Positions 44,947-55,984 of a stretch of 64,000 nucleotides of DNA are shown piece after piece. A program made the position numbers and the translations under genes. Numbering within the stretch: the stretch's first letter is position 1; each line of letters starts with the position of its first letter. The notes beneath the pieces are model-generated. The model was not told the DNA's origin. It searched no databases and saw only the letters and a program-made list of their open reading frames with translations. This stretch comes from Vibrio metschnikovii CIP 69.14 (lineage in GTDB: Bacteria > Pseudomonadota > Gammaproteobacteria > Enterobacterales > Vibrionaceae): contig NZ_ACZO01000002.1 in the NCBI RefSeq assembly GCF_000176155.1, forward strand, positions 49,728 to 113,727, written 5' to 3'.

Positions 44947-45786
44947 ATGATAAAATTGATCACCTTAGCTCATCCTCGGATGGCACAAGCTTTCATTGAT
45001 TACATGGCCTCACGGCATATCGAGATTCAGATGCAGCCAGAGGAAGGTGGTCAGGTTTCTTTATGGCTCATCGATGAGCAGCACCAAATAGAAACCGACA
45101 GCGAACTACAGCATTTTTTGCGTTATCCTCAAGACAGTAAATATCAAGCGGCTTCTTGGCAGGTAGCCAATACTCAACCAACGCCGTTTACTTATCAAGC
45201 CCCGAGTCTTCTATCACTGGTAAAAGGCAAAGCTGGGCCAATCACATTACTGGTGATGATGGTCTGCATCGGGATTTTTGTTTTACAACAGCTTGGTTTG
45301 GCTCGTCAGGTGTTTGCGGCGTTGCATTTTCCGGCTTTCGCGGGTCAACAATGGCAATTATGGCGTTGGTTTAGCCATGCGCTGCTGCATTTTTCCATCA
45401 TGCATATTGCGTTTAATCTACTGTGGTGGTGGCAGCTTGGCGGTGATATTGAAAAGCGGCTTGGTAGTCTTAAACTCACCCAGCTAGCATTGATCGCTGC
45501 GGCTCTCTCTGGTGCTGGACAATACTGGGTGGAAGGCGCGAATTTTGGTGGCTTATCTGGGGTTGTGTATGCTTTGGTGGGTTATTTATGGCTGTTGGGC
45601 TGGCGAGCGCCTCAACTTGGTTTAGAGATGCCTAAACCGTTAATTGGTTTTATGCTGATTTGGTTGGTGTTGGGATTTGTTCAGCCATTTATGGCGATCG
45701 CCAATACGGCGCACTTGGTCGGATTAGTTAGCGGTATGTTATTGGGTTTACACGATGCAAGTCGGTCATCGAAAGCGTTCCATTGA
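44947..45786 (+). CDS. glpG: Rhomboid intramembrane protease GlpG
   Basis: GlpG is a serine protease that cuts membrane helices. The 279-residue product has a cytoplasmic N-terminal domain (about 1-90) and six membrane helices with the catalytic dyad S204 (GGLSGVVY) and H256 (NTAHLVGL), plus the L1 loop WRWFSHALLHFS and HIAFNLLWWWQLGG. All catalytic elements are present. Confidence 0.96.
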   Translation: MIKLITLAHPRMAQAFIDYMASRHIEIQMQPEEGGQVSLWLIDEQHQIETDSELQHFLRYPQDSKYQAASWQVANTQPTPFTYQAPSLLSLVKGKAGPITLLVMMVCIGIFVLQQLGLARQVFAALHFPAFAGQQWQLWRWFSHALLHFSIMHIAFNLLWWWQLGGDIEKRLGSLKLTQLALIAAALSGAGQYWVEGANFGGLSGVVYALVGYLWLLGWRAPQLGLEMPKPLIGFMLIWLVLGFVQPFMAIANTAHLVGLVSGMLLGLHDASRSSKAFH

Positions 45787-45826
45787 GCGATAGTTCGATG
45801 ACCGTGAGAGATTCGTTGACTCTGTT

Positions 45827-46234
45827 TTATTGATAAATGTATTTGGTAAACAGTAAATCAGCGATCAGTGTACGTCCGGTTTCAGGCAATAAGATATTGT
45901 TTAAATCCTCGACGAGGGTTTTTCGTAAGTTTTCTCGGCCAGCAAGAGAGCGGATGGAATCCTCGGTTTGTTTACCAAGCTGCTCAATGACCGCATCACG
46001 AATGAGTGGTTGATGGAGCTCGATTAATGGTAGATCGGCACTATTGGCGACCATAATATCAATTCTGACCTGAATATAGCCAAGACGATTACCTCGGGTA
46101 TGGAAGTTGGTGGTCAATTCCGGCTCTAATGTAAAATAGGCGAATTGAGTTCTATTCTCCGTACTCGCCATCGCAGAGTAGGGGGCTAGCAGGCCAAAGG
46201 CGAGCATTATTGGGACTAGATAACGTTTAAGCAT
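45827..46234 (-). CDS. FliL-like periplasmic protein
   Basis: The 135-residue product has a cleavable signal peptide (MLKRYLVPIMLAFGLLAPYSAMA) and then the FliL-type domain: YFTLEPELTTNF, GYIQVRIDIMV, IRDAVIEQLGKQ, and LRKTLVEDLNNIL. Flagellar FliL has a membrane anchor and lies in a flagellar operon; this stand-alone, exported form next to ubiC is a separate branch known from vibrios and has no settled role. It diverges from ubiC. Confidence 0.8.
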   Translation of the reverse strand: MLKRYLVPIMLAFGLLAPYSAMASTENRTQFAYFTLEPELTTNFHTRGNRLGYIQVRIDIMVANSADLPLIELHQPLIRDAVIEQLGKQTEDSIRSLAGRENLRKTLVEDLNNILLPETGRTLIADLLFTKYIYQ

Positions 46235-46400
46235 AGTTGTGCCTGTTCTTTCTTCTGTTCACGATATTCGAATCGCCCGACTCTTGTTACAATAGCGCAT
46301 CTGATTGTAAATAAAATGCTTAATAGAGTCTGAACGCTGCTCGGTTTACCTGCATGTCGGCGTTATTGTATGACGATTAAGCGTCATATTGAATACTAGT

Positions 46401-46940
46401 ATGAATAGAATGACTCCGCTCTATCTTTCTTCATTACGCCAAGTTAATTGGCAATGGCCGGAAGATTTTACTTATCCTACGGATAACGCCCAATCTTGGC
46501 TATTAGAGCAAGGGTCGTTATCGCGTCTGATGGCTCAGTATTGTCAGCGACTGAGTATTATTCAGCACCATAACCAGTGGCTGGCACCAGCACAACTGGA
46601 TTTTACGGAAGTGACGTGGTTAACGGCAGAAACGTGTCTATTACGTCAGGTTATTTTAGCCGGAGATACTAGACCCTGGGTCTTCGGTCGTACACTCATT
46701 CCTCAAAGCTCTTTGCAAGATCAGCCAGAGGATTTGACTCAACAAGGGGATATTCCGCTTGGCCTTACCGTCTTTAACAGTGATCATGTTCGACGGGATG
46801 GATTACAAGTTGGCTGGGCGATGACCTCGGATGGCCCGTTACTTGCGCGACGTTCACGATTATGGATGAATCATAAACCGATGTTAGTCGCTGAATTATT
46901 TTTGCCCGATTGCCCAATTTACGCGAAGGAGAGTGTGTAA
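46401..46940 (+). CDS. ubiC: Chorismate pyruvate-lyase
   Basis: UbiC splits chorismate into pyruvate and 4-hydroxybenzoate, the first step of ubiquinone synthesis. The 179-residue product shows WLLEQGSLSRLM, the substrate-site Arg in TCLLRQVIL, and the PWVFGRTLIP block. The ATG at 46401 is the likely start; ATG at 46410 is possible and TTG at 46389 less so. ubiA starts right after its stop codon. Confidence 0.92.
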   Translation: MNRMTPLYLSSLRQVNWQWPEDFTYPTDNAQSWLLEQGSLSRLMAQYCQRLSIIQHHNQWLAPAQLDFTEVTWLTAETCLLRQVILAGDTRPWVFGRTLIPQSSLQDQPEDLTQQGDIPLGLTVFNSDHVRRDGLQVGWAMTSDGPLLARRSRLWMNHKPMLVAELFLPDCPIYAKESV

Positions 46941-47798
46941 ATGAACCAAGCAAAAGTGCATGCCTATTGGCAACTGATGCGTATGGATCGACCTATTGGT
47001 TCGTTGTTGCTGTTATGGCCAACGTTATGGGCGCTGATTTTAGCAGCGCAAGGAATGCCGGATTTCCACATACTTGTGGTGTTTGTGGTTGGGGTGTTTG
47101 CGATGCGTTCCGCCGGTTGTGTGATTAATGATTTTGCCGATCGTCATGTTGATGGGCATGTGAAGCGCACAGCTCAACGTCCGTTACCTACTGGGAAAGT
47201 GAGTGAGAAGGAAGCGATTGGGTTGTTTTTAGTCTTGGTGATCCTGTCTTTTTTACTGGTACTAACCATGAATCCTTTGACAATAAAACTCTCTTTAGTC
47301 GGGGTGTTACTGGCTTTCATCTATCCTTTCATGAAACGTTATACTCAAGTACCTCAGCTTTTTCTGGGCTTAGCATTCAGTTGGTCGATTCCGATGGCAT
47401 GGGCCGCTCAAGCCAATGCCTTGCCTCCAATCATCTGGTTAGTCTTTGGGGTAAACCTGCTGTGGACGATTGCTTATGATACTCAATATGCGATGGTTGA
47501 CCGTGATGACGATCTGTTGATTGGAGTGAAATCCACCGCGATTTTATTTGGTCGTCGTGATAAAGCGATCATTGGTGTGTTGCAACTGATGACGATCGTT
47601 TTATTGATCGCACTGGGTTGGGTTTATTCGCTAGGAGCCAGTTATTACTGGGCGATTTTAATTGCCAGTGGTTTATTTGTGTATCAGCAGCATTTAATTC
47701 GTCATCGACAACGCATGCCTTGCTTTCATGCTTTTTTGAACAATAACTATGTCGGTATGGTCATTACACTGGGGTTAATACTCTCACTGTGGTGGTAA
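46941..47798 (+). CDS. ubiA: 4-hydroxybenzoate octaprenyltransferase
   Basis: UbiA attaches the polyprenyl chain to 4-hydroxybenzoate in the inner membrane. The 285-residue product has about eight helices and the two Asp-rich motifs: NDFADRHVD near 69-77 and [12 protein letters not shown] near 187-198. It follows ubiC with no gap, so the two first committed ubiquinone steps are coupled. Confidence 0.97.
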   Translation: MNQAKVHAYWQLMRMDRPIGSLLLLWPTLWALILAAQGMPDFHILVVFVVGVFAMRSAGCVINDFADRHVDGHVKRTAQRPLPTGKVSEKEAIGLFLVLVILSFLLVLTMNPLTIKLSLVGVLLAFIYPFMKRYTQVPQLFLGLAFSWSIPMAWAAQANALPPIIWLVFGVNLLWTIAYDTQYAMVDRDDDLLIGVKSTAILFGRRDKAIIGVLQLMTIVLLIALGWVYSLGASYYWAILIASGLFVYQQHLIRHRQRMPCFHAFLNNNYVGMVITLGLILSLWW

Positions 47799-47813
47799 CT
47801 CGATGATCAACGA

Positions 47814-47839
47814 CTAAGGCATCCCGTGGGATGCCTTAG
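47814..47839. terminator. Terminator hairpin between ubiA and plsB
   Basis: CTAAGGCATCCC (47814-47825) and GGGATGCCTTAG (47828-47839) are perfect 12-bp arms over a 2-base centre. The following T-run is short. It separates two convergent genes. Confidence 0.7.
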
Positions 47840-47891
47840 TGTTATTGTGTCAGTGATAACCAGCGTCTGTAACCGTGATGACGTTAACTCG

Positions 47892-50318
47892 TTACCACTC
47901 GACCTGACAGATACTCTCTTGAATGGTTAAACGGACTTCAGGATAGAGCATCAGGTAAAGCGCATCGGCAAACTGCTGAGTTTTTTCCAATTGGCAATAA
48001 CCATCATGACCTAAGTAGCCTTGTTCGGTTAAAGTGACAAACAGCGCCGCAAAAACACCTTTATCAAAAAATTCTGGCGCATTAATCCCATGCAGTCGTC
48101 CCAGCCGTTGAGCAATCTCTTGGCTCTTAGCTTCGAGATCCGTTTTGGCTAAATCTGGGTTAGCAACCAGTAGATTCAAGGCAATCGCATAACGTTGCAG
48201 TGTTTCGGAAATCGTTCGACCAAGGAGCATCAAGACTTGTGTCTGAGCTTGGTTGATGGTTACCGTTTGCTGTTCAATCGTCACTAAGTGTTGGCGCTCA
48301 AGCTCGGATAGGTAACGCTCAACAATTTCATCCAATTCATGTTCGGCATAGCTTAAAAATAGCTCTTGCTTAAGGAAAGGATAGACTTGAGCAACGGTTT
48401 GCTGGATAGCACTGATCGATAATGATTGCTGACGGATCAACATCTGCGCAATTAGCGATGGTAGTGCCAGTAAATGAATGATGTTATTACGATAATAAGT
48501 CATCAAAATCGACTGGTTACGATCTAATGAGATAATGTCGCCAATACTGTCGGTTTCAACCAAAAACTTATCTAACGACTCAGCATGGGTGACCAATTGC
48601 TCTGCGCTATCACTAGGTACGGTAAAGGTCGTCGAGTAAGGAACATTGCGTAGTAGCGCTAAATAACAATCGATTTGTTTGACCAAATTGTCCCGAGCTA
48701 ATGCACGTTGCCTTGAGGCTAATAATGCGGTCGCACACAAGGTCATCGCATTGGCTGCAGCAGCATCGTTAATGTGTGTCATCATTTTGGTCGCTAATTG
48801 GTTAACGATAGGCATCATCCATTGGGGTTTGCTGCCCCCCATGGCATCAATGTCTTGAGTCCACTCTGGTGCATGTTCATTAAGATAGTGATTAAGAGGG
48901 ATTGGCTCACCGAAATTAACGTAGCCTTGGCCAAAGTTACGTAGTTTACGTAGCGTGCGAAACACTAAGCCTGCATTCTCTTTTTCTTTGCGTTTACCGC
49001 GCAGCTCTTTGGCGTAAGTGCCCACTTCCATCACGTGTTCATAGCCAATGTAGACGGGCACTAGGGTTACAGGACGGTTCAAGCCACGCAGCATGGCTTG
49101 AATGGTCATTGCTAACATGCCGGTTTTGGCTTGCAGTAAACGTCCGGTACGTGAGCGGCCACCTTCACTGAAATATTCTACCGAGTAGCCTTTAGCAAAC
49201 AATTCTGCCAGGTATTCGCGGAAAATCGTCGAATAAAGAGGATCGCCTTTAAAACTCCGACGGATAAAAAATGCTCCGCCACGGCGGAATATTTGTCCGG
49301 CAGGGAAAAAGTTTAAATTAATGCCTGCGGCAATGTGCGGAGGAACTAACCCTTCGTGATAGAGCACATAAGAGAGTAGAAGATAATCCATATGGCTACG
49401 ATGGCAAGGAACATAGACAATTTCATGACCATCTTGAGCGAGTCGACGCACGGTGGCCGCGTTGTTGATGTTCAGCCCTTGATAAATGCGATTCCATAGC
49501 CAGCCAAGAACATGATCCCCTTTTTTGATTAAAGAGTATGAAAAGTCGGCGGCGATCTCATCCAAAATATTATGCGCTTCTTTACGAGCTTTCTCTAATG
49601 AGATGTTTTTACGGTTGGCTTCATCGGCAATCGCTTTTTCTATCGCAGGGGAGGTCATTAGTCTTGAAAATAACTGATGACGCTGAGGTAAATTAGGGCC
49701 GGAAGCGGCTAATTTTTGACGAGAGAAGTGAATGCGTGCCACACGTGCGAGTTTATGGGCAATTGAACTATCGGTACCGTGAGCATCGGCCATGTAACGC
49801 AATGAAACTACAGGGCTAAAACGGACCAAACAGTCACGTCCAGAGATCACCACGGCGATGGCTTTTTGTAACCCGTTTAGAGCTTGTAAGTAAGGTTTTT
49901 CTTGTCCCTCTTTACCCGGACGTCTTCCCCATAGCACACTTGCAGGAATCATTTGAACATCCAATTCAGAATCATGCTTATGTAAGGCTAACAGTTCAGA
50001 AAAGGTAGTAATCGATTCGTTAGGCACATTATGGTCGTCTTGCAGTAGCGCTGGACGAGAAGCGATAAAAACATAACGTTTTAGCGTTTGACCATTAATG
50101 GTCAGTGGGGTCAGTGGGTCGGGGAGCCCCGCATTGAGCGCATGAGTTTGTAACGTCAGTAGATCAACATTCGAGCGAAACGGTAAGACATAAACAATCG
50201 GTTTATGCAGATCAATGGCTAAATCATCAATCGGGTTCGATGGGATCGCCGTGCCTTTTACCATTACCGATAGCGGTAATTTTAATAAAGAGCGAGAAAA
50301 TGAGTGTCCGGAAGACAT
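47892..50318 (-). CDS. plsB: Glycerol-3-phosphate 1-O-acyltransferase
   Basis: PlsB performs the first acyl transfer of phospholipid synthesis at the inner membrane. The 808-residue product is the usual length and has the acyltransferase blocks: [10 protein letters not shown] (H306 and D311), [24 protein letters not shown] and [13 protein letters not shown]. It diverges from lexA, as plsB does in E. coli. Confidence 0.97.
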   Translation of the reverse strand: MSSGHSFSRSLLKLPLSVMVKGTAIPSNPIDDLAIDLHKPIVYVLPFRSNVDLLTLQTHALNAGLPDPLTPLTINGQTLKRYVFIASRPALLQDDHNVPNESITTFSELLALHKHDSELDVQMIPASVLWGRRPGKEGQEKPYLQALNGLQKAIAVVISGRDCLVRFSPVVSLRYMADAHGTDSSIAHKLARVARIHFSRQKLAASGPNLPQRHQLFSRLMTSPAIEKAIADEANRKNISLEKARKEAHNILDEIAADFSYSLIKKGDHVLGWLWNRIYQGLNINNAATVRRLAQDGHEIVYVPCHRSHMDYLLLSYVLYHEGLVPPHIAAGINLNFFPAGQIFRRGGAFFIRRSFKGDPLYSTIFREYLAELFAKGYSVEYFSEGGRSRTGRLLQAKTGMLAMTIQAMLRGLNRPVTLVPVYIGYEHVMEVGTYAKELRGKRKEKENAGLVFRTLRKLRNFGQGYVNFGEPIPLNHYLNEHAPEWTQDIDAMGGSKPQWMMPIVNQLATKMMTHINDAAAANAMTLCATALLASRQRALARDNLVKQIDCYLALLRNVPYSTTFTVPSDSAEQLVTHAESLDKFLVETDSIGDIISLDRNQSILMTYYRNNIIHLLALPSLIAQMLIRQQSLSISAIQQTVAQVYPFLKQELFLSYAEHELDEIVERYLSELERQHLVTIEQQTVTINQAQTQVLMLLGRTISETLQRYAIALNLLVANPDLAKTDLEAKSQEIAQRLGRLHGINAPEFFDKGVFAALFVTLTEQGYLGHDGYCQLEKTQQFADALYLMLYPEVRLTIQESICQVEW

Positions 50319-50566
50319 AAGAGTTCAAGGCCTCAAGATGCTGTACTAAAACTCAAACCGAGAGCGATCGATTTGAGTCGGTGTCTTTTTTTGAAGCGCA
50401 AGAATACCAGAAACTGGTCAAACCTTTTAATACTATTCCGTCATGTCAGTTGATTGCTTACTAGAGGTTTGATTTGTTTCATGATTCCTGTTCGAAACGC
50501 TGCCCAGCCGTGACGGGCGGTGGAGTAATCAAAAAAGCAGCAATCCACTTTGCTTTTCGTGAATTA

Positions 50567-50582
50567 CTGGATATACTCACAG
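50567..50582. promoter_or_regulatory. LexA (SOS) box 1
   Basis: CTGG-ATATACTC-ACAG, within TACTGGATATACTCACAGTT, is one base off the core CTGT-N8-ACAG. It precedes lexA and is centred 20 bp from box 2. Confidence 0.85.
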
Positions 50583-50586
50583 TTAA

Positions 50587-50602
50587 CTGTATAAAAAGAC
50601 AG
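50587..50602. promoter_or_regulatory. LexA (SOS) box 2
   Basis: CTGT-ATAAAAAG-ACAG is an exact LexA core site 8 bp before the lexA start codon. Two boxes in tandem give the usual lexA self-repression. Confidence 0.9.
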
Positions 50603-50609
50603 GTGAGTC

Positions 50610-51236
50610 ATGAAGCCGTTAACGCCACGCCAGCAACAAGTCTTCGAGCTAATTAAAAGTAAGATCGAAGAAACCGGAATGCCACCCACTCGCGCTGAAA
50701 TCGCTCGCGAACTGGGCTTTCGTTCAGCCAATGCGGCAGAAGAGCACTTAAAAGCTCTCGCTCGTAAACAAGTGATTGAAATTGTTCCCGGTGCTTCACG
50801 TGGGATTCGTATTTTAGTAGGGGCTGCCAATGATGCTGAGCAAGATCTTGGTTTACCTTTGATCGGCCGAGTCGCGGCTGGTGAACCGATCCTCGCGCAA
50901 GAGCACATCGAAGCGCATTATCATGTTGATCCGAGTATGTTTCGACCTCAAGCCGACTTTCTACTCCGTGTTCAGGGGGAAAGCATGAAGGACATTGGTA
51001 TTATGGATGGTGATTTGCTCGCGGTTCATAAAACTCAGGATGTGCGTAATGGGCAAGTTGTTGTCGCTCGTGTCGAAGAAGATGTGACGGTCAAACGTTT
51101 AGAGCGTAAAGGCGCGAAAGTGTGGCTGCATGCTGAGAACGACGCTTTTGCACCGATTGAAGTTGACTTAACTTGTCAAGATTTAGCGATTGAAGGGATT
51201 GCCGTTGGTATTATCCGTAATACTGATTGGATGTGA
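50610..51236 (+). CDS. lexA: LexA repressor
   Basis: LexA represses SOS genes and cleaves itself when RecA is activated. The 208-residue product has the winged helix-turn-helix (about 27-48, [20 protein letters not shown]), the cleavage bond A90-G91 (VAAGEP), and the catalytic dyad S125 and K162. Two SOS boxes upstream indicate autoregulation. Confidence 0.98.
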   Translation: MKPLTPRQQQVFELIKSKIEETGMPPTRAEIARELGFRSANAAEEHLKALARKQVIEIVPGASRGIRILVGAANDAEQDLGLPLIGRVAAGEPILAQEHIEAHYHVDPSMFRPQADFLLRVQGESMKDIGIMDGDLLAVHKTQDVRNGQVVVARVEEDVTVKRLERKGAKVWLHAENDAFAPIEVDLTCQDLAIEGIAVGIIRNTDWM

Positions 51237-51275
51237 CCCCTGCTCAAATATCACGCATTAGCTTGCCAATCTAAT

Positions 51276-51290
51276 TGATATTCATTATCA
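51276..51290. promoter_or_regulatory. Strong Fur box upstream of methyltransferase
   Basis: TGATATTCATTATCA matches the 7-1-7 Fur consensus at 13 of 14 positions. It lies 30 bp before the start of the following gene, so this gene is probably repressed by Fur when iron is plentiful. Confidence 0.75.
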
Positions 51291-51320
51291 TCTTTTTATG
51301 GTGACATAAGGAAGATGATA

Positions 51321-52133
51321 ATGCCCTCTAAGTACACTCATTCATCACCACGTTATCAAGTACCCACTCGTTTACTGCAGCCGCTTTGGTTGCGTAGCCG
51401 TGAAAGTTTCGTCGATGATGGCTTGGTCTATGATCCGATAGCCGCTCGTGCCTGTCAGCGTTGTCACCTTGCGCCAGACTGTCTCGCGGGCGACATTCCG
51501 CAAAAACAGCTATTGCATGTTACGCTGGCTCGACTGTGCGATCAGCAAATTCATCGTTTTTTAGCGACCCATCCTGATGGCTGGATCATTAATGTTGGCG
51601 CTGGTTTAGATACGCGTTTTTACCGAGTCGATAATGGGCGCTGTCACTGGGTGGAAGTCGATGTGAGTGAGCATTTGTTATGGCGGCAAAAACTGTTTCA
51701 TCGTAGTGAGCGTTATCAGCATTGCTGCGGTAGTGTCGATAATCTTGACTGGTTAGAGCGGTTAATCATTCCTGATTCGGCTCCGGTATTGATCTTATGT
51801 GAACATGCGTTATTAGATTGCCACGCAAAGCAGATTTCCTCTTTTATTCGTGCGTTGGGGCTGCATTTCGTTAATGCTCGCGCTTGTTTAGTACTGGCGG
51901 GTGATAAAACCATGACACGTCTTGGACAAAAAATGGGCTCTGGTCATTATCAACATGGTTTTGCTAAACCGGATCAAGCGATACTCAATGCTTTGCCTTG
52001 GGCACATAGCGCCTTGCTGTTATCGCCCCTTGACCGCCATTGCCATCGCTGGAAACTTTGGCAACGTTTGGTGAGTAAAATCAACGGATTCAAACATCGC
52101 CTAACCCCCGTGGTGGTCCAAGTTCGTTGGTAA
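51321..52133 (+). CDS. LCM-family SAM-dependent methyltransferase, Fur-regulated
   Basis: The 270-residue protein belongs to the leucine carboxyl methyltransferase-like (PPM1/TcmP) class: VGAGLDTRFYRV near 94-105, then WVEVDVSEHLLWRQ and ILCEHALLDC. An N-terminal Cys cluster (CQRCHLAPDC near 42-51) might bind metal. The substrate is unknown; family members methylate carboxylates of proteins or polyketides. The Fur box suggests a role under iron limitation. I use the ATG at 51321, with AAGGAAG at good spacing; 51315 is possible. The MATE gene follows after 110 bp. Confidence 0.75.
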   Translation: MPSKYTHSSPRYQVPTRLLQPLWLRSRESFVDDGLVYDPIAARACQRCHLAPDCLAGDIPQKQLLHVTLARLCDQQIHRFLATHPDGWIINVGAGLDTRFYRVDNGRCHWVEVDVSEHLLWRQKLFHRSERYQHCCGSVDNLDWLERLIIPDSAPVLILCEHALLDCHAKQISSFIRALGLHFVNARACLVLAGDKTMTRLGQKMGSGHYQHGFAKPDQAILNALPWAHSALLLSPLDRHCHRWKLWQRLVSKINGFKHRLTPVVVQVRW

Positions 52134-52243
52134 TGTCTTGGCGTTATTGGGATTGATGTTCATTGAGCGCTGTCCGTCGTCATCACTTGGGAATGCTGAT
52201 TATTTTCGGTACACTGGATGGCCGATCTTAAGAGGGTTTCTAT

Positions 52244-53581
52244 GTGGCGTCGCTAGTCCAAATTCTTACCAACCGCACCATTCATCGTCAAGTCTTACTG
52301 CTTTCCATTCCTATGGTGTTGTCCAACATTACCATTCCATTACTTGGCTTGGTCGATGCGGCGGTGATTGGTCATTTACAGCACGCATGGTATCTCGGTG
52401 GCGTCGCGCTTGGGGGCATGCTGATCAGCGTTTCTTTCTGGTTATTGGGCTTTTTACGCATGTCGACGACCGGATTAACAGCACAAGCCTATGGCGCTGA
52501 TGACCGTAATCAGTTGGCTTTAGTCTGGGTACAGGGCGTACTGATGTCTCTTGGATTTGCGGCGGTCTTTTTGTTACTGCACCGTTTGATTGGTGAAGGC
52601 GTTTTTGCCTTAAGTGAAGCCAGTGAGCAAGTGAAACATTATGCTCAGCAGTACTTTATGATTCGAGCTTGGAGTGCGCCGGCCGTATTGATCAACTTTG
52701 TGCTGCTTGGTTGGTTATTGGGGACGCAAAATGCTAAAGCGCCAATGTGGATGGTGATCATCACCAATCTGACCAATATTGTGCTCGATGTCCTGTTTGT
52801 GCTCGGTTTTGGTTGGAAAGTCTCTGGCGTCGCGTTGGCTTCAGTGATCGCCGATTACCTTGGTATGGCTTTTGGTTTATGGTGTGTCTGGCGCTTTTGG
52901 CGTGCTAAAGGTTTACCATCACCTTGGGCTTTATTATTGCAAAGTACTCAAGGGATGAGTCGTTTTGTACGTTTAAATCGTGATATTTTCTTGCGTTCGT
53001 TATGTTTGCAGGCTGCCTTTAGTTTTATGACTTTTCAAGGCGCGGCTTTTGGTGATCAAGTTGTCGCTGCAAATGCGGTGCTGATGAGCTTCTTGATGAT
53101 GATCTCTTACGGCATGGATGGTTTTGCATACGCGATTGAGGCGATGGTGGGCAAAGCGGTAGGAGCGAAAAGCCCGTCGCAACTTAAAGCTTCTATTATT
53201 GGCAGTACGTTTTGGAGCTTACTAATTTGCCTTGGGCTAACGGCCGTCTTTGCGTTTTCAGGCTTGAACCTGATTGGTTTAATTACGTCTATTCCAAGTG
53301 TACAGCAGACCGCTCAGGAATATCTGCCGTGGTTAGTCGCGATGCCGCTGGTGGCGATGTGGTGTTTTTTACTCGATGGGATATTTATTGGTGCCACGAA
53401 AGGGCGAGAGATGCGTAACAGCATGTTTATTGCTGCCAGTGGTTTTTTTCTGGTATTTATACTTTTTTCTGCTTGGCAAAACCACGCTTTATGGCTAGCG
53501 ATGTTAACGTTTATGGCGCTGCGCGGACTGAGTTTAGGTTGGGTATTAAAGCGCCAGTGGCAGCGAGGCGATTTTCTCTAG
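52244..53581 (+). CDS. dinF: DinF-type MATE efflux transporter
   Basis: MATE proteins export cationic drugs or small metabolites by Na+ or H+ antiport. The 445-residue product has 12 hydrophobic helices and the DinF-branch features SIPMVLSNITIPLLGLVDAAVIGHL and STTGLTAQAYGADD. In E. coli dinF follows lexA; here one gene has been inserted between them. The start is GTG at 52244 after AGAGGG. Regulation by LexA is unlikely, as no SOS box is near. Confidence 0.88.
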   Translation: MASLVQILTNRTIHRQVLLLSIPMVLSNITIPLLGLVDAAVIGHLQHAWYLGGVALGGMLISVSFWLLGFLRMSTTGLTAQAYGADDRNQLALVWVQGVLMSLGFAAVFLLLHRLIGEGVFALSEASEQVKHYAQQYFMIRAWSAPAVLINFVLLGWLLGTQNAKAPMWMVIITNLTNIVLDVLFVLGFGWKVSGVALASVIADYLGMAFGLWCVWRFWRAKGLPSPWALLLQSTQGMSRFVRLNRDIFLRSLCLQAAFSFMTFQGAAFGDQVVAANAVLMSFLMMISYGMDGFAYAIEAMVGKAVGAKSPSQLKASIIGSTFWSLLICLGLTAVFAFSGLNLIGLITSIPSVQQTAQEYLPWLVAMPLVAMWCFLLDGIFIGATKGREMRNSMFIAASGFFLVFILFSAWQNHALWLAMLTFMALRGLSLGWVLKRQWQRGDFL

Positions 53582-53677
53582 CTCAGGAAGAGACAGCTTA
53601 AACTGACGACGACTCTTTTGTTTAAGTCGCCGTCATCAACCATTTTTAAAATAAGCCATGGTTAAAACAAACCATGG

Positions 53678-55078
53678 TTAAAACAAGCGGTTTAATCCAT
53701 TGAGCGCGGCAACACGATAAGCTTCAGCCATGGTGGGGTAGTTGAAGGTCGTGTTGACAAAATAGTCGATGGTATTAGCAGGGCCTTTTTGTTCCATGAT
53801 TGCTTGTCCAATGTGGATGATTTCTGCCGCGCGCTCCCCAAAGCAGTGAATACCCAAAATCTCTTTGCTATCGCGATGAAAGAGAATTTTTAAACTACCG
53901 ATATCTTTACCAGAGATCTGTGCGCGTGCTAAATGCTTAAATGAGGATCGTCCTACTTCGTAAGGGATTTTCGCTGCGGTGAGCTCTTGCTCAGTTTTAC
54001 CCACAGAACTGATTTCTGGAATGGTGTAAATACCCGTTGGAATATCTTCGATCAACTTATTCACGGCTTGGCCCTGAGTAATCGCTTGGGCGGTAAAACG
54101 GCCTTGATCGTAAGCAGCACTGGCAAGGCTTGGGTAACCAATCACATCCCCAACCGCATAGATGTGCTCGACATCGGTTTGATAATTGTGGTTGACGGTT
54201 AATTGACCACGGGCGTCGGCGGCGAGGCCAACCGCTGATAAATTCAGTTGATCGGTATTACCCGTACGACCGTTAGCGTACAACAAGCAGTCCGCTTTCA
54301 TCTTTTTACCCGATTGTAAGTGGACAATTACACCATCATCAGTACCTTCAATTTTCTGATGGGTTTCATCGTTGCGAATCACCACGCCACTATTCCAAAA
54401 GTGGTAAGAGAGCGCATCAGAAATTTCATTATCTAAAAAAGCCAATAAGCGATCGCGAGTATTGATCAGATCGGTCTTTACGCCTAACCCTCTAAAAATA
54501 GAGGCGTATTCACAACCAATCACCCCTGCGCCATAAATAATAATATGCTGTGGATCGTGTTTTAAATTTAAAATCGAATCGCTGTTGTAGATCCGAGGAT
54601 GGGTAAAATCGATATCATTCGGTTGGTAAGGTCGAGAGCCAGTGGCAATCACAAATTTATCGGCTTGATAGTGCTCGATGCTGCCATCGTGTTTATGAAC
54701 TGCGACAGTGTGAGGGTCGATAAATTCGGCGCTACCAAAAATTAAGCTACATTGGTTTCGGTCATAAAAGCCTTGTCGTAAGCGAGTTTGTTTATCGATA
54801 ACGGTTTTTGCATGACCGAGAATGGATGAAAATGTGGCGTGTATGCTGGTGTTGTTTTTACAAAACAGCGGGTTACTGTTGAACTCAATGATTCGACTGA
54901 CGGCGTGACGTAAAGCTTTCGAGGGAATGGTTCCCCAGTGTGTACAACCGCCGCCGACGGTGCTTTCCTTTTCTATGATCGCGACATTCATGCCAGCTTT
55001 GGCTAATCCCATTGCTGCGCCTTCTCCGCCAGGTCCGCTGCCGATGACGATAACGTCAAACTGGTGCTTCTGTGTCAT
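53678..55078 (-). CDS. sthA: Soluble pyridine nucleotide transhydrogenase
   Basis: SthA moves hydride between NADPH and NAD+. The 466-residue flavoprotein has the FAD site [34 protein letters not shown] with Thr where disulfide reductases have their second Cys, the nucleotide site [14 protein letters not shown], and the C-terminal dimer domain. Loss of the redox disulfide is the hallmark of SthA. It diverges from fabR. Confidence 0.97.
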   Translation of the reverse strand: MTQKHQFDVIVIGSGPGGEGAAMGLAKAGMNVAIIEKESTVGGGCTHWGTIPSKALRHAVSRIIEFNSNPLFCKNNTSIHATFSSILGHAKTVIDKQTRLRQGFYDRNQCSLIFGSAEFIDPHTVAVHKHDGSIEHYQADKFVIATGSRPYQPNDIDFTHPRIYNSDSILNLKHDPQHIIIYGAGVIGCEYASIFRGLGVKTDLINTRDRLLAFLDNEISDALSYHFWNSGVVIRNDETHQKIEGTDDGVIVHLQSGKKMKADCLLYANGRTGNTDQLNLSAVGLAADARGQLTVNHNYQTDVEHIYAVGDVIGYPSLASAAYDQGRFTAQAITQGQAVNKLIEDIPTGIYTIPEISSVGKTEQELTAAKIPYEVGRSSFKHLARAQISGKDIGSLKILFHRDSKEILGIHCFGERAAEIIHIGQAIMEQKGPANTIDYFVNTTFNYPTMAEAYRVAALNGLNRLF

Positions 55079-55342
55079 AGGATATCCTTGTTGTTATCGA
55101 TGCTTATCAGTGCTGTAGCGAGATTGTAACTGATTGTGTTGCTAGGTAAATCTCATTTCCCCGATAGGGTGTTTAGGATCACGACATTTTATAGGATAGC
55201 GGCTGGAGAATTTAAGTGTGGTATTTTTGTGTTGTTGAATGGTTGAGAAAATGCTGACACTGCTATGCAAGCTGGGATCGACAATGGTGCGTTTCGCGTT
55301 ATAGTATGCGGTTGATGATAAGGCTATGAGAATAGGTTCAGT

Positions 55343-55984
55343 ATGAAATCTACCGGAATTCGCGCGCTACAAAAAGAAAAAACTCGTCGTTCATTGATTG
55401 ACGCAGCGTTTAGCCAATTGAGTGCGGATCGCAGCTTTTCTAATTTAAGTTTACGTGAGGTCGCACGCGAAGCTGGGATTGCCCCGACCTCTTTTTATCG
55501 ACATTTTAAAGACATGGATGAGTTAGGGTTGACCATGGTTGATGAAGGTGGACTGCTGCTACGTCAACTGATGCGTCAAGCGCGGCAGAGAATTGTTAAA
55601 GAGGGCAGTGTCATACGTACGTCAGTGGAAACCTTTATGGAATTTATTGAAAGTAGTCCTAATGTGTTTCGTTTACTGTTGCGCGAACGTTCTGGCACTT
55701 CGTTTGAGTTTCGCGCCGCAGTAGTGCGTGAAATTCAACATTTTTCTGCTGAGCTGACCGAATACCTGATCAATACCGGTATGGGACGAGAAGAAGCGGT
55801 CATCCAAGCTGAAGCGTCAGTGACGTTAGTCTTTAGCTCCGGCGCACAAGCATTAGATCTAGAACGACAAGCGCGTGATGAATTGTCAGAGCAACTAATC
55901 ATGCAGTTGCGTATGATGGCGAAAGGGGCGCTTTGGTATCGCAAAGAGCGTGAACGTAATCGACTAAAAAATGGGATAGAGTAA
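55343..55984 (+). CDS. fabR: HTH-type transcriptional repressor FabR
   Basis: FabR is a TetR-family repressor of unsaturated fatty-acid genes (fabA, fabB). The 213-residue product has the helix-turn-helix [21 protein letters not shown] near 38-58 and the typical FabR N-terminus [17 protein letters not shown]. It overlaps yijD (TAATG) and lies next to sthA, the order also known from E. coli. Confidence 0.96.
   Translation: MKSTGIRALQKEKTRRSLIDAAFSQLSADRSFSNLSLREVAREAGIAPTSFYRHFKDMDELGLTMVDEGGLLLRQLMRQARQRIVKEGSVIRTSVETFMEFIESSPNVFRLLLRERSGTSFEFRAAVVREIQHFSAELTEYLINTGMGREEAVIQAEASVTLVFSSGAQALDLERQARDELSEQLIMQLRMMAKGALWYRKERERNRLKNGIE

Larger units (their letters stand above)
50319..50609. other. 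plsB-lexA divergent interval
   Basis: About 290 bp. The right part carries the two SOS boxes. The left part should hold the plsB promoter; no other element was recognised. Confidence 0.5.
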
